Part shown: positions 44,446-53,007 of the stretch, piece by piece | Layout of the letters: each line of letters opens with the position of its first letter | How positions within the stretch are numbered: position 1 is the first letter of the stretch | From: Myxococcus xanthus | GTDB taxonomy: Bacteria > Myxococcota > Myxococcia > Myxococcales > Myxococcaceae | DNA length: 64,000 bases | Assembly: GCF_900106535.1 (NCBI RefSeq) | Contig: NZ_FNOH01000009.1 | Span: 186,001 to 250,000, forward strand | Reading direction: 5' to 3' | The notes under the pieces: model-generated | What the model saw: the letters and a program-made list of their open reading frames with translations, nothing else | Databases searched by the model: none | Told to the model about the DNA's origin: nothing | Translations under genes and position numbers: made by a program

Positions 44446-45507
44446 ATGAAGGTTTTCGTCGACAAGGTAGGCAGTGTCACCCGCAACCTCGGCCTGGGCC
44501 GTACCGTCCACCTCGCGTCCGAGGTGAAGGCCGAGGAGGGCGCGGTGGTGGCCGTGCGCATCCACGGAGAGAAGAGCACGTACAACCAGCTCGAGGACGT
44601 GCACGGGCGCCTGGTGACGCTGCACGCCGGTGACATCGTCGTGGGCGCGCTGGGCCACCGCAACGCGCTTCACGGCTATGAGGGCGTGGTGCCCGCGTCC
44701 GTCACCGTGGGCGAGCGGCTGCACATGCTCAACATGGGCGGCGTCATCGGCAAGTGCACCTCGCACAACCACGGCGTGGGCCTGCCCTTCGAGGCGGAGG
44801 TGCTGGGCCAGGTGCTGGAGTTCCCGGAGCTGATGTCGCGCACCGGGCAGCCAGCGCACGTGTCCTCCGGCGCTCTGAAGGGCACGTCGTCGCCGGTGAA
44901 GTGCCCCGTCGTCTACGTGGTGGGCACCTGCATGAACTCGGGCAAGACGTTCGCCTCGGCGGCCATGGTGCGCAAGCTGGCACAGGCGGGCTTCCGCGTG
45001 GGCGGCGCCAAGCTGACGGGGGTGTCGCTGATGCGCGACACGCTGAGCATGCAGGACTCCGGCGCGGACGTGGTGATGGACTTCACGGACGCGGGCATCG
45101 TCTGCACGGGCCCTCGCACGGGCGCGCGCGTGGCGCGGGTGCTCTTCTCCGAGCTGGCGGCGGAGAACGTGGACGTCATCGTCGCGGAGACGGGCGACGG
45201 CATCATGGGCGAGTACGGCGTACAGGGCATCCTCGCGGACCCGGAGCTCAAGAGCCTGGCGGGGGCGTGGGTGCTGTGCGCCAACGACCCGGTGGGCGCA
45301 TCCGGCGGCGTGCGGCACCTGCGCGAGGCGTACGGCATCGAAGTGGACGTGGTGGCCGGACCGGCCACGGACAACGCCGTGGGCGTGCGCTTCGTGGAGC
45401 AGGTGGTGGGCATCCCCGCTCGCAACGCCCGCGCGGACGCGGCGGCGCTGGGCGGACTCATCCTGGAAAAAATCGCCCCCAAGCTGGGCGCGGGGAGGAA
45501 GTCATGA
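44446..45507 (+). CDS. P-loop protein of unknown function inside the arginine operon
   Basis: 353 aa, no signal peptide. Residues 1-130 form a beta-rich domain with no match I know (LHMLNMGGVIGKCTSHNHGVG near 92-112). From about 153 a SIMIBI-type P-loop domain follows: VVYVVGTCMNSGKTFASA with Walker A at 160-168, GGAKLTGVSLMRDT, DVVMDFTDAGIVCT and VDVIVAETGDGIMGEYG. This part is reminiscent of DUF1611, BioD and MobB families, but the N-terminus differs. It abuts argG by 7 nt and overlaps argC by 4 nt, so an arginine-related role is likely. No reaction can be assigned. Confidence 0.8.
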   Translation: MKVFVDKVGSVTRNLGLGRTVHLASEVKAEEGAVVAVRIHGEKSTYNQLEDVHGRLVTLHAGDIVVGALGHRNALHGYEGVVPASVTVGERLHMLNMGGVIGKCTSHNHGVGLPFEAEVLGQVLEFPELMSRTGQPAHVSSGALKGTSSPVKCPVVYVVGTCMNSGKTFASAAMVRKLAQAGFRVGGAKLTGVSLMRDTLSMQDSGADVVMDFTDAGIVCTGPRTGARVARVLFSELAAENVDVIVAETGDGIMGEYGVQGILADPELKSLAGAWVLCANDPVGASGGVRHLREAYGIEVDVVAGPATDNAVGVRFVEQVVGIPARNARADAAALGGLILEKIAPKLGAGRKS

Positions 45508-46571
45508 CGCAGGTCAACATCTACATCCTGGGTGCCTCCGGCTTCGGCGGCGGCGAGCTCTTGCGCATCCTCTCCGGCCACCCCGCGGTGGGCAGCATCC
45601 GCGCGGTGTCGCGGCACCACGCCGGCGAGCCCATCCACAAGGTGCACCCGCACCTGCGCGGACTGGTGGAGGGCCGCTTCGAGGGCGAGCCCGACTGGAA
45701 GTGGCTGGCGGACTGCGAGCAGCCCGTCGTCTTCAGCGCGCTGGGCCACGGCGACCTGGCCAAGCAGTTCGCGGGCCTGGAGAAGCAGTGGGCGGAGGTC
45801 GGCATCGCCGAGCGCCTGCTGCTGGTGGACCTGTCCTCCGACTTCCGGCTGGACCACCCGGGCCGCTACGCGGGCGCGTACGGCCGGCCCCACCCGTCCC
45901 CGGAGCTGCTGGGCACCTTCACCTACGGCCTCACCGAGTGGAAGCGCGACGCGGTGAAGACGGCGAAGCGCATCGCCAACCCGGGCTGCTTCGCCACGGC
46001 GGTGCAGTTGGCGCTCCTGCCCATCGCCTCCACGCCGGGCTTGGGGCTGCTCGCGGTGTCCGGCGTCACGGGCTCGTCCGGCTCCGGCTCGCTGCCCGGT
46101 GAGGGCACGCACCACCCGACGCGTGCGCAAGACTTCCGCGCGTACAAGCCGCTGGAGCACCAGCACGAGGCCGAGGTGGAGGTCATGCTGGTCGCCCACG
46201 GCGCGCAGCGGCACCGGTTGGCCTTCGTCCCGCACTCGGCGCCCATGGTGCGCGGCATCTTCGCCACCGTGCAGTTCGAGTGGCCGGAGCACGGCGGCGC
46301 GGTGGTGACGGCGTCGCTGATGGAGAAGTACCGCCGCTACTACGAGGGCTCGAAGTTCGTGCGCATCGTCGAGGGTACGCCGCGCATCGCTGCGGTGGCC
46401 GGCAGCAACTTCTGCGACATCGCGGTGGCCACCAAGGGCCGCTCGGTGGCCGTCATGGCGGCGCTCGACAACCTGGTGAAGGGCATGGCCGGCCAGGCGG
46501 TGCAGAACTTCAACGTCGCGCTGGGGCTGCCGGAAGACACGGCGCTGCGCCAGGCCGCCTGCTACCCGTAG
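45504..46571 (+). CDS. argC: N-acetyl-gamma-glutamyl-phosphate reductase
   Basis: 355 aa. The NADP-binding start VNIYILGASGFGGGELLRIL, LLLVDLSSDFRLD, the catalytic Cys in IANPGCFATAVQLALLPI (Cys about 158), GVTGSSGSGSLPGEGTHHP and the late VRGIFATVQFEW mark the ArgC family. It reduces N-acetylglutamyl phosphate to the semialdehyde. It begins with an ATGA overlap on the P-loop gene. Its last 62 nt overlap the 3' end of the convergent TVP38-family gene. Confidence 0.94.
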   Translation: MTQVNIYILGASGFGGGELLRILSGHPAVGSIRAVSRHHAGEPIHKVHPHLRGLVEGRFEGEPDWKWLADCEQPVVFSALGHGDLAKQFAGLEKQWAEVGIAERLLLVDLSSDFRLDHPGRYAGAYGRPHPSPELLGTFTYGLTEWKRDAVKTAKRIANPGCFATAVQLALLPIASTPGLGLLAVSGVTGSSGSGSLPGEGTHHPTRAQDFRAYKPLEHQHEAEVEVMLVAHGAQRHRLAFVPHSAPMVRGIFATVQFEWPEHGGAVVTASLMEKYRRYYEGSKFVRIVEGTPRIAAVAGSNFCDIAVATKGRSVAVMAALDNLVKGMAGQAVQNFNVALGLPEDTALRQAACYP

Positions 46572-47310
46572 GCCGCACGTCCCCAGGGCCTGGGTGCACA
46601 CGCCCAGGCCCTCCGCTCGCAACGGCCGCCTCCTTCGCGAGCAACTCCCGCATCAGCTTGCGTCCCAGGACGAGCCCCAGCAGCAGGCTCACCACCATGC
46701 CGGTGGCGGACACAGCCGTCATCCACGTCTTCCCCTGTCCCAGCGAGCTACCGAAGAGCGCCGTCAGCAGCGTCCCGGGGAGGGTGCCCACCACCGCGCC
46801 CAGCGCCAGCGGGACGTAGCGGGCGCCTGACGCGGACGCCGTCGCCAGCATCACATCCGCCGGAATCACTGAATTGATGCAGGCCAGGAAGCCGAGCTGG
46901 AAGCCATGCTCGCGCGCCGCGCGCTCGAACACCGGGTGCTTGTCCCCGGCCAGCCGCCGCATGGGCTTGCGGCCCAGCCTGCGCGCCAGCAAGTGGATGA
47001 GGCCCGAGGCCAGCAGCGTCCCGACGAGCGCGTAGACCGTGCCCGCGGCCATGCCGAAGAGGATGCCGCCCACCGCCGTGAAGAGCTGCCCGGGCAGCAG
47101 CGTCACCGGGCGCACCGCGAGGAGCAGGATGAAGGCCAAGGGCGCCAGCGCGCCCAGGGGCCTCAGCCAGCCCGACAGCGTCTGCTGATCCAGGTATTGC
47201 GGCCCCAGCAGCCGCAGCCCCACGAGCAAGCCGACGGAGATGCAGAGCGGCCCGATGAGCTTGAGGCCCGCGCTCAGCCGTCCTCCCTTGGAGCGAGGGT
47301 GCTTGGACAT
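46510..47310 (-). CDS. TVP38/TMEM64 family membrane protein
   Basis: 266 aa with five to six hydrophobic helices. RPVTLLPGQLFTAVGGILFGMAAGTVYALVGTLLAS near 67-102 and LGFLACINSVIPADVMLATASASG near 139-162 fit the TVP38/DedA-like (VTT) domain, linked to lipid scrambling or membrane homeostasis. The last 40 residues are Gly/Pro/Arg/Ala-rich, and their 3' end lies antisense to argC. That tail is probably read-through into opposing sequence after loss of an earlier stop, rather than a functional domain. Confidence 0.85.
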   Translation of the reverse strand: MSKHPRSKGGRLSAGLKLIGPLCISVGLLVGLRLLGPQYLDQQTLSGWLRPLGALAPLAFILLLAVRPVTLLPGQLFTAVGGILFGMAAGTVYALVGTLLASGLIHLLARRLGRKPMRRLAGDKHPVFERAAREHGFQLGFLACINSVIPADVMLATASASGARYVPLALGAVVGTLPGTLLTALFGSSLGQGKTWMTAVSATGMVVSLLLGLVLGRKLMRELLAKEAAVASGGPGRVHPGPGDVRPTGSRRPGAAPCLPAAPARR

Positions 47311-47496
47311 GGCTCAAAGCTGGGAAGCCCCACGCGGGAAGGCAAGAGCAGCCAGGCGAGAGGTGATGCCTTGCATTCCACCTCGCCCTGGCAATTTGCG
47401 ATGCCCTCCGTACAAGCAAGAACAACATCGAGTGCGTCTCTGTCCAGCGCAACTGCGCTATCGTCCCGCGCTTTGAGTCTAAACAGGTAAGGACGA

Positions 47497-49107
47497 ATGC
47501 ATTTCGAGTTGGCCTTCGTACTGATTTTCGCCATCGCGACCGCCGTGGCCATCGCCGCGCGGTACTTCAAAATCCCCTATACGGTTGCCCTGGTCGTCGC
47601 GGGCCTGCTGTTGGGTACGTTCAAGGCGTTCGAGCCGCCGCACCTCACGAAGGAGCTGCTCTTCGCCATCATCCTCCCAGGTCTGCTCTTCGAAGCGGCC
47701 TTCCACGTCGAGTTCCGCAAGTTCTGGAAGAACAAGATGGCCATCCACGCCCTGGCCATTCCAGGGCTCCTGGCCTCCGCGGGGCTCACGGCCTTCATCC
47801 TCACGCGCGTGGTGGATGGGTTGGACTTCGTCCATGGCTTCGGGATGCTGTCCGCGCTGGTGTTCGCGTCCGTCATCGTGTCCACGGACCCCATCGCCGT
47901 GGTGGCGCTCTTCAAGTCGCTGGGCGCGCCCAAGCGGCTGCTCATCCTGGTGGAGGGAGAGAGCCTGCTGAACGACGGTTCCGCCGTCGTGCTCTTCACG
48001 CTCATCGTCGCGGTCGCCACGGGTGGCCAGTTCACGGTGGGCGGCGCCCTGTTCGACTTCATCAAGGTCTTCGGCATGGGCGTGCTGATGGGCAGCGCGG
48101 TGGGCTTCGCCGTCGCGCAGGTCATCAAGCGCGTAGACGACGCCATGGTGGAAATCACCCTCACGGTCATCGCGGCGTACGGCTCGTTCGTGCTCGCCGA
48201 GCACTTCCACTACTCGGGCGTCATCGCGTCGGTGGTGGCCGGCATGCTGTGCGGCAACTGGGCCACGCACGAGGGCATGAGCCCCGCCACCCGCATCGCG
48301 GTGGAGAGCTTCTGGGAGTACCTGGCGTTCGCGCTCAACTCCGTGGTGTTCCTCCTCATCGGCCTGGAGGTGCAGCTCTCCTCGCTGCTGGCCTCGTGGA
48401 AGCCCATCCTCGCCGCCTATGTGGCGGTGATGGTGGCCCGCGCCGTGGTCGTCTACGGCGTGTCCGCGCTGCTCCGCTTCACCAAGGAGAAGATGCCGTG
48501 GACCTGGAGCGCGGTGCTCACCTGGAGCGGCCTGCGTGGCGCCATCTCCATGGTGCTGGTGCTCGGTCTTCCCACGGACTTCCCGCACCGCGAGCTGCTG
48601 GTGAACATGACGTTCGGCGTGGTGGTCCTCTCCATCATCTTCCAGGGCCTCACCATGGCGCCGCTGCTGCGCAAGCTGCGCATCACCGGCCTCAAGGACG
48701 CGTTCCAGGAGCAGTACGAGCTGGCCCGCGGCCGCCTGGGCGCCATCCACGCAGCGCAGGCCGCGCTGGAGAGCATGCGCCGCGCCCGGGAGATTCCGGG
48801 GGATGTGGTGACGCAGTTGGAGAAGGACTACCAGGAGAAGGAAGTCGTCGCGGAGAAGGAGCTGACGGCGCTGAAGCAGCAGTCGATGCGCTTCCACGAG
48901 GAGGAGCACCAGGAAGCGGTTCGCCGCGTGCTCATCGTGGAGAAGGCGGCGCTGCTCAAGGCCTACCAGTCCGCCACCATTGGCAAGGAGGCCTTCGCAC
49001 GGCTGACGGCGGATCTGGATGAGCGCATCGCCGCCGCGGACGCCGCGGAGAACCACGTGCCGCCAGAGGGTGAGACTCCGGCCGTGGCCGGCGCCGCGAG
49101 CGCCTGA
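47497..49107 (+). CDS. CPA1-family Na+(K+)/H+ antiporter
   Basis: 536 aa. About twelve helices fill residues 1-400. STDPIAVVALFKSLGAPKRLLILVEGESLLNDGSAVVLF near 128-166 contains the Asp pair typical of NhaP/NHE transporters, and TWSGLRGAISMVLVLGLP near 345-362 the conserved Arg helix. The C-terminal 130 residues are a soluble, charged helical tail (DYQEKEVVAEKELTALKQQS). It exchanges monovalent cations for protons at the inner membrane. The AAGGACG site is directly before the ATG. Confidence 0.9.
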   Translation: MHFELAFVLIFAIATAVAIAARYFKIPYTVALVVAGLLLGTFKAFEPPHLTKELLFAIILPGLLFEAAFHVEFRKFWKNKMAIHALAIPGLLASAGLTAFILTRVVDGLDFVHGFGMLSALVFASVIVSTDPIAVVALFKSLGAPKRLLILVEGESLLNDGSAVVLFTLIVAVATGGQFTVGGALFDFIKVFGMGVLMGSAVGFAVAQVIKRVDDAMVEITLTVIAAYGSFVLAEHFHYSGVIASVVAGMLCGNWATHEGMSPATRIAVESFWEYLAFALNSVVFLLIGLEVQLSSLLASWKPILAAYVAVMVARAVVVYGVSALLRFTKEKMPWTWSAVLTWSGLRGAISMVLVLGLPTDFPHRELLVNMTFGVVVLSIIFQGLTMAPLLRKLRITGLKDAFQEQYELARGRLGAIHAAQAALESMRRAREIPGDVVTQLEKDYQEKEVVAEKELTALKQQSMRFHEEEHQEAVRRVLIVEKAALLKAYQSATIGKEAFARLTADLDERIAAADAAENHVPPEGETPAVAGAASA

Positions 49108-49116
49108 TTCATCCGG

Positions 49117-49160
49117 GCACGGCACATCCGCCTGATGACATTCAGGCGGGTTTGCCGTGC
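49117..49160 (+). terminator. Long stepped hairpin after the antiporter gene
   Basis: Inner arms CCGCCTGA (49128-49135) and TCAGGCGG (49142-49149), outer arms GCACGGCA and TGCCGTGC (49117-49124 and 49153-49160). A GTTT step lies inside the right arm. The outer arm covers an alternative GTG start of the next gene, so that start is unlikely. Confidence 0.7.
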
Positions 49161-49192
49161 CTGCTGCGTCTGGGCCTCCTAGACTCTCGTGT

Positions 49193-50101
49193 GTGAAACC
49201 ACGAAAGCAGGCGGTCCCGAGGCGACTTCGCAGAGTGCTCGTCGCCACTGATTTCTCGGAGGCGAGCACCCACGCGGTGGGCAGGGCTGGACACCTGCCA
49301 CTCGCGGACGGCGCGAAGGTGCTGGTGACACACGTCCTCCCCAGCCGCATGCCCGCGGAGGTGGGCTCCCGAGCGCTCCAGGCCACCGCGCGCGAGTTGG
49401 AGCGGGTCGCCGAGCGGCTGCGCAACATGCTGCGTGCCGAGGGCAGTTCCGCCACGGTCGACACGCACATCGCTCGCGGCAAGCCCGTCGAGGCCATCCT
49501 GCGCCGGGCCCGGGCCTTTGGCGCGGAGCTCATCGTCCTGGGCCGGCATGGCGACAAGCCGCTGCGCAACATGTTCCTGGGCTCCACGGCGGAGAACGTC
49601 ATCCGCGGCGGAGACCTGCCCGTGCTCATCGCCAACCGGCGGGCTCCTGGGCCCTACCTACGGCCCGTCGTGGCCGTGGACGCCGACGAAACGTCCAAGC
49701 GCGCGGCGAGCTTCGTTCCCACGCTGATGACGCCCGGCTCGGAGCTAACGCTGGTGCACGCGTATGACGTGCCGCTGGAGTACGCGGTGTTCCCCGGGCT
49801 GACGGCGAAGGAGTACAAGCACTACCGGCAGACGTTCAAGGCGACCGCGGAGCGCAAGCTCAAGGCGTTGCAGCGGGAGCTCGATGCGGTCGACATCCCG
49901 TACCACCTGGTGATGGAGAGCGGCGGCTCACGCTCCATCGTCCTCGAGTTCGTGGACGACCAGGGCGCGGACCTGCTGGCGCTGGGCACCCGGGCGCGCT
50001 CCGGTGTGGCGTTCGCGTTGCTCGGCAGCGTCGCGACGGACCTCATCCGTGAGGCGAAGTGCGACGTGCTCGTCGTCCGCGAGGCCGAGCCCCACGAGTA
50101 G
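49193..50101 (+). CDS. Tandem universal stress protein
   Basis: 302 aa with two UspA domains. Domain one: RRVLVATDFSEASTHAVGRA near 12-31, ending in the ATP-binding pattern LIVLGRHGDKPLRNMFLGSTAENVI. Domain two: VVAVDADETSKRAASFV near 157-173, ending DLLALGTRARSGVAFALLGSVATDLI. Both G-2x-G-9x-G type motifs are recognisable. The GTG at 49193 is preferred to one at 49157, which lies in a terminator stem. Such proteins support survival under starvation or stress; ligand not known. Confidence 0.88.
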   Translation: MKPRKQAVPRRLRRVLVATDFSEASTHAVGRAGHLPLADGAKVLVTHVLPSRMPAEVGSRALQATARELERVAERLRNMLRAEGSSATVDTHIARGKPVEAILRRARAFGAELIVLGRHGDKPLRNMFLGSTAENVIRGGDLPVLIANRRAPGPYLRPVVAVDADETSKRAASFVPTLMTPGSELTLVHAYDVPLEYAVFPGLTAKEYKHYRQTFKATAERKLKALQRELDAVDIPYHLVMESGGSRSIVLEFVDDQGADLLALGTRARSGVAFALLGSVATDLIREAKCDVLVVREAEPHE

Positions 50102-50105
50102 CGTG

Positions 50106-50144
50106 AAGGCCCCCGCTCGTGCGGGCTCAGGCCTCGGGGGCCTT
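50106..50144. terminator. Nested hairpins between convergent genes
   Basis: AAGGCCCCCG (50106-50115) pairs with CGGGGGCCTT (50135-50144). A smaller alternative stem CCCGC-TCGT-GCGGG lies at 50112-50125. The larger right arm overlaps the last codons of the convergent gene. It reads as a terminator in both directions. Confidence 0.65.
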
Positions 50145-50885
50145 GCCGGCCTGGGTGTCGGTGGCGGGTGATGCCCCTGCCTCTTCCGTCGCAGCGGGCT
50201 CCACGCCACCGGAGTCCTGCGCCTGCGATGCAGCAGCGTTCGCGTCGCTGGCTGGCGCCTGAGCCTGCGCGGAAGCAACCGTCGCCGAGAGGGCCGCGGC
50301 CGTGAGCGCGTCTCCAGCCACAGCCGTGGACTGGGCTTCTCGCTGCTCCAGCCGCGCCCCGCCCTGCTCCGCCGCGCGGAGGAACTCGTCGTACTCGGAC
50401 TTGCGCTCCGCTGCCTTGGCCTGGGTTTTCACCGACTGCTGTGCCGCGGCGTGCCGGCCCATCATCACCGCACGCGCGCTGAGCACGACGCCTCCAGCGA
50501 AGGCCGCTAGGCTGAACACGGAGCCGATGTCCCCGGCCCACAGCCCGTACACGCCGCTCTGGATGAAGGCCATCGCGTTCAAGAAGGCCGCGCCCGTGAG
50601 CGCCGCACCGCCCGCCGTGGTCCACGGACGCAGCTCCATCACCCGCGCGGCGCCGTAGCACAGCACCGGCAACATCCCGAGCACCCACAGGTTCTCCAGC
50701 AGCACCGCCAGCGCCACCCGCAGCACGCCCACCGGCACCGCCTGGATGCGCACGCTCAGCCGAAGCGTCAGCGCCACACTCAGAATCGACCCCGCGATAA
50801 GCGCGATGAACCCCAGTCCCATGATGAACTGGAAGCGACGGACACGGACGCGCAGCGGTTCGAGGACACTCGTCTTGGAGCTCAC
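50127..50885 (-). CDS. Hypothetical membrane protein with Ala/Gln-rich tail
   Basis: 252 aa. Four hydrophobic helices lie within residues 18-140 (IMGLGFIALIAGSILSVALTL first). Residues 150-252 are hydrophilic, rich in Ala, Gln, Glu and Thr, and probably disordered in the cytoplasm (AEQGGARLEQREAQSTAVAG, then repeated AQAPASDANAAASQAQ-type sequence). No family recognised. It follows truA by 21 nt and is likely the third gene of the kinase-truA transcript. Confidence 0.75.
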   Translation of the reverse strand: MSSKTSVLEPLRVRVRRFQFIMGLGFIALIAGSILSVALTLRLSVRIQAVPVGVLRVALAVLLENLWVLGMLPVLCYGAARVMELRPWTTAGGAALTGAAFLNAMAFIQSGVYGLWAGDIGSVFSLAAFAGGVVLSARAVMMGRHAAAQQSVKTQAKAAERKSEYDEFLRAAEQGGARLEQREAQSTAVAGDALTAAALSATVASAQAQAPASDANAAASQAQDSGGVEPAATEEAGASPATDTQAGKAPEA

Positions 50886-50906
50886 GGGCAGGCAGCCTAC
50901 TCCACT

Positions 50907-51704
50907 TCAGCCCTCATCCTCTTCCGCGTCCGTCGTTCCCCCCGGCGTGCGGGCAGGCGGGCCGTCCCGGTAGAAGACCTCCTCCAGCACCAGCCCCTGA
51001 GGCGGCGCGGTGGGCCCGGCGCGCTTGCGCTCCTGGGAGGCCAGCACCTCCGCCACCCAGGACGCGGGCCGCCGTCCCTTCCCCACCTCCACCAATGTCC
51101 CCGCCAGGTTGCGCACCATGTGCTTCAGGAACGCGGTGCCCTCCACCACGAAGGACACGGCGTCCCCCGACGTGCCTTCCACCGCCAGGCTCCGTATCTC
51201 CCGCACCGCGTGCTTGGCCTGGCAGTCCGCGGCCCTGAAGGCAGAGAAGTCATGCCGCCCCAACAGGTGCGCGGCCGCCTGCCGCATGGCCTCCACATCC
51301 AACGGAGCGAAGACTTCCCAGTGCGTCATCCGCCGCAGGGGCGAGCGCGTGCGCCGGTTGCTCACGCGATACCGGTAGCGCTTGCCCCGGGACCACCGGC
51401 GTGGGTCGAAGTCCTCGGCCACCTCCACCGCGTCCACCACGGCCACGTCGGGAGGCAGCAGGCCATTGAGCCCCATGACGTACGCCTTCATCGGCAACAC
51501 CCGGGGCGAGTCGAAGCAAGCCACCTGCCCGGAGGCATGGACGCCCGCATCCGTACGCCCCGCCGACGCCACCGACACACGCGCCCCCAGCAGCCGCTCC
51601 AGTCCCGATTCCAGCACCGACTGGATGGAGGGCCCGTTGGGCTGCACCTGCCAGCCCACGTAGCGCGTTCCTTCGTATTCGAGCGTCAGCTTCAGCCGGG
51701 GCAT
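50907..51704 (-). CDS. truA: tRNA pseudouridine(38-40) synthase TruA
   Basis: 265 aa. LTLEYEGTRYVGWQVQPNGPSIQSVLE at the N-terminus, the catalytic Asp in ASAGRTDAGVHASGQVACF (about residue 52) and HDFSAFRAADCQAKHAVREI are the family motifs. It isomerises uridines 38-40 in the anticodon arm of several tRNAs. It starts 3 nt after the Ser/Thr kinase stop, so it is in the same operon. C-terminal tail (TPGGTTDAEEDEG) is slightly extended and acidic. Confidence 0.93.
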   Translation of the reverse strand: MPRLKLTLEYEGTRYVGWQVQPNGPSIQSVLESGLERLLGARVSVASAGRTDAGVHASGQVACFDSPRVLPMKAYVMGLNGLLPPDVAVVDAVEVAEDFDPRRWSRGKRYRYRVSNRRTRSPLRRMTHWEVFAPLDVEAMRQAAAHLLGRHDFSAFRAADCQAKHAVREIRSLAVEGTSGDAVSFVVEGTAFLKHMVRNLAGTLVEVGKGRRPASWVAEVLASQERKRAGPTAPPQGLVLEEVFYRDGPPARTPGGTTDAEEDEG

Positions 51705-51707
51705 GGG

Positions 51708-52934
51708 TCAGCGGTACTTGAGCCAGGACTCGAGCAGCTCGGCCACCATGCGGCCCGCGGGCACGTTGTTGCGGCGGGCCACCGCCTCCAGCGCTTCCGA
51801 GACGGCGGGACTCAGCGGCACGGCCAGGGTGCGCGGCTCGGTGCGGTCATCGTGGGCCGGGGGCTCCGGCTCCGGAGCGGGCATGGCCTTCGCGGTGTCG
51901 AGCGCATCCGCCACATCCGACAGCTCCAGGGCCTCCTCCGACGTGGGCGCGGCCGCGGCGCGCACGGCCAGGCGGCGCTGCTCGGCGGCCAGCTCCTCCT
52001 CGAAGAGCTGCTTGATGAAGTTGGACAGGTGCAGCGCCGTGGGCGTGAAGTCGTACGCGTCCAGGAAGGCGTCCAGGTCCTTCTGCATCTGCGCGGCCGT
52101 CTGGTAGCGCTTGTCCCGGTCGCGCTCCAACGCGCGCATCAGGATGGTCTCCAGGCGCTCCGGCAGGTCCTCGCGGAAGTACGACGGCGCGTAGATCTTC
52201 CCGTCCGTGATGCTGCGCATCACCGCGGCCTCGGACTCACCGGTGAAGAGCTTGAAGCCGGTGAGCCACTCGTAGAGCACCACGCCCAGGGAGAAGACGT
52301 CGCTGCGGCAGTCGAGCGGCTTGCCCAGACACTGCTCCGGGCTCATGTAGCTGAGCTTGCCCTTGATTTCGCCGTTGCGCGTCTGCTCCATCTGGTTGGC
52401 GGCCTTGGCGATGCCGAAATCCAGAATCTTCACCGAGCCATCGAAGGCGACGACGATGTTCTCCGGTGACACGTCCCGGTGGACGATGTTGAGCGGGTTG
52501 CCGTACAGGTCCCCCTTGGTGTGCGCGTGGTGCAGGCCCGCGCAGACGCACGAGGCAATCTTCACCGCGTACACCAGTGGGAAGGGAATCCCCAGCGCCT
52601 CCGCCTTGGGGACGACGCGGCGCATGTCCCGCCCGGACACGTACTCCATGGCGATGAAGTAGCTGTCGGCAATCTTCCCCAGGTCGTGAATCTGCACCAC
52701 GTTGGGGTGGTTGAGCTGCGCGGCGAGCCGGGCCTCGTTGAGGAACATCTTCACGAAGGCCGTGTGCTTGGACAGATGCGGGCGGATGCGCTTGATGACG
52801 ACGGGAGACTCGCGGCCGTCCTCCTGCTGCTGATGCGCGAGGAAGATTTCGGCCATGCCTCCCACGGCGATGCGGTCGATGAGGCGGTACTTTCCAAAGC
52901 GGCCGGTGTCGCGCTGCGGGGCGGCGGGAGGCAT
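51708..52934 (-). CDS. Ser/Thr protein kinase with ribbon-helix-helix-like C-terminus
   Basis: 408 aa. Hanks-type kinase: glycine loop IAVGGMAEIFLA near 22-33, Lys48 in VVIKRI, catalytic loop HRDVSPENIVV with Asp154, DFG at 172-174, SYMSPEQCLG activation segment. All catalytic residues are intact. No membrane helix, unlike many relatives. After a linker (330-368), residues 369-407 (TLAVPLSPAVSEALEAVARR and onward) look like an RHH/CopG DNA-binding unit: one strand followed by two helices. That would link phosphorylation to DNA binding or dimerisation. The kinase is firm; the RHH call is by eye. Confidence 0.85.
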   Translation of the reverse strand: MPPAAPQRDTGRFGKYRLIDRIAVGGMAEIFLAHQQQEDGRESPVVIKRIRPHLSKHTAFVKMFLNEARLAAQLNHPNVVQIHDLGKIADSYFIAMEYVSGRDMRRVVPKAEALGIPFPLVYAVKIASCVCAGLHHAHTKGDLYGNPLNIVHRDVSPENIVVAFDGSVKILDFGIAKAANQMEQTRNGEIKGKLSYMSPEQCLGKPLDCRSDVFSLGVVLYEWLTGFKLFTGESEAAVMRSITDGKIYAPSYFREDLPERLETILMRALERDRDKRYQTAAQMQKDLDAFLDAYDFTPTALHLSNFIKQLFEEELAAEQRRLAVRAAAAPTSEEALELSDVADALDTAKAMPAPEPEPPAHDDRTEPRTLAVPLSPAVSEALEAVARRNNVPAGRMVAELLESWLKYR

Positions 52935-53007
52935 GGCCCGGCGAGCCTACCTGTGCCGAGCCGCGGAGTGGCAACAAACTTGGGCGAAGCTCGGCAGGCC
53001 TCTATTC

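Noticed and set aside
49157..49192. Upstream GTG start for the universal stress protein
   Set aside because: This GTG lies in the outer arm of the antiporter terminator hairpin; the GTG at 49193 gives a standard N-terminus.
47479..49635. 718-codon minus-strand frame over the antiporter and stress protein genes
   Set aside because: His/Asp/Glu/Arg-rich composition typical of antisense shadow frames; no motif, and both sense genes are well supported.
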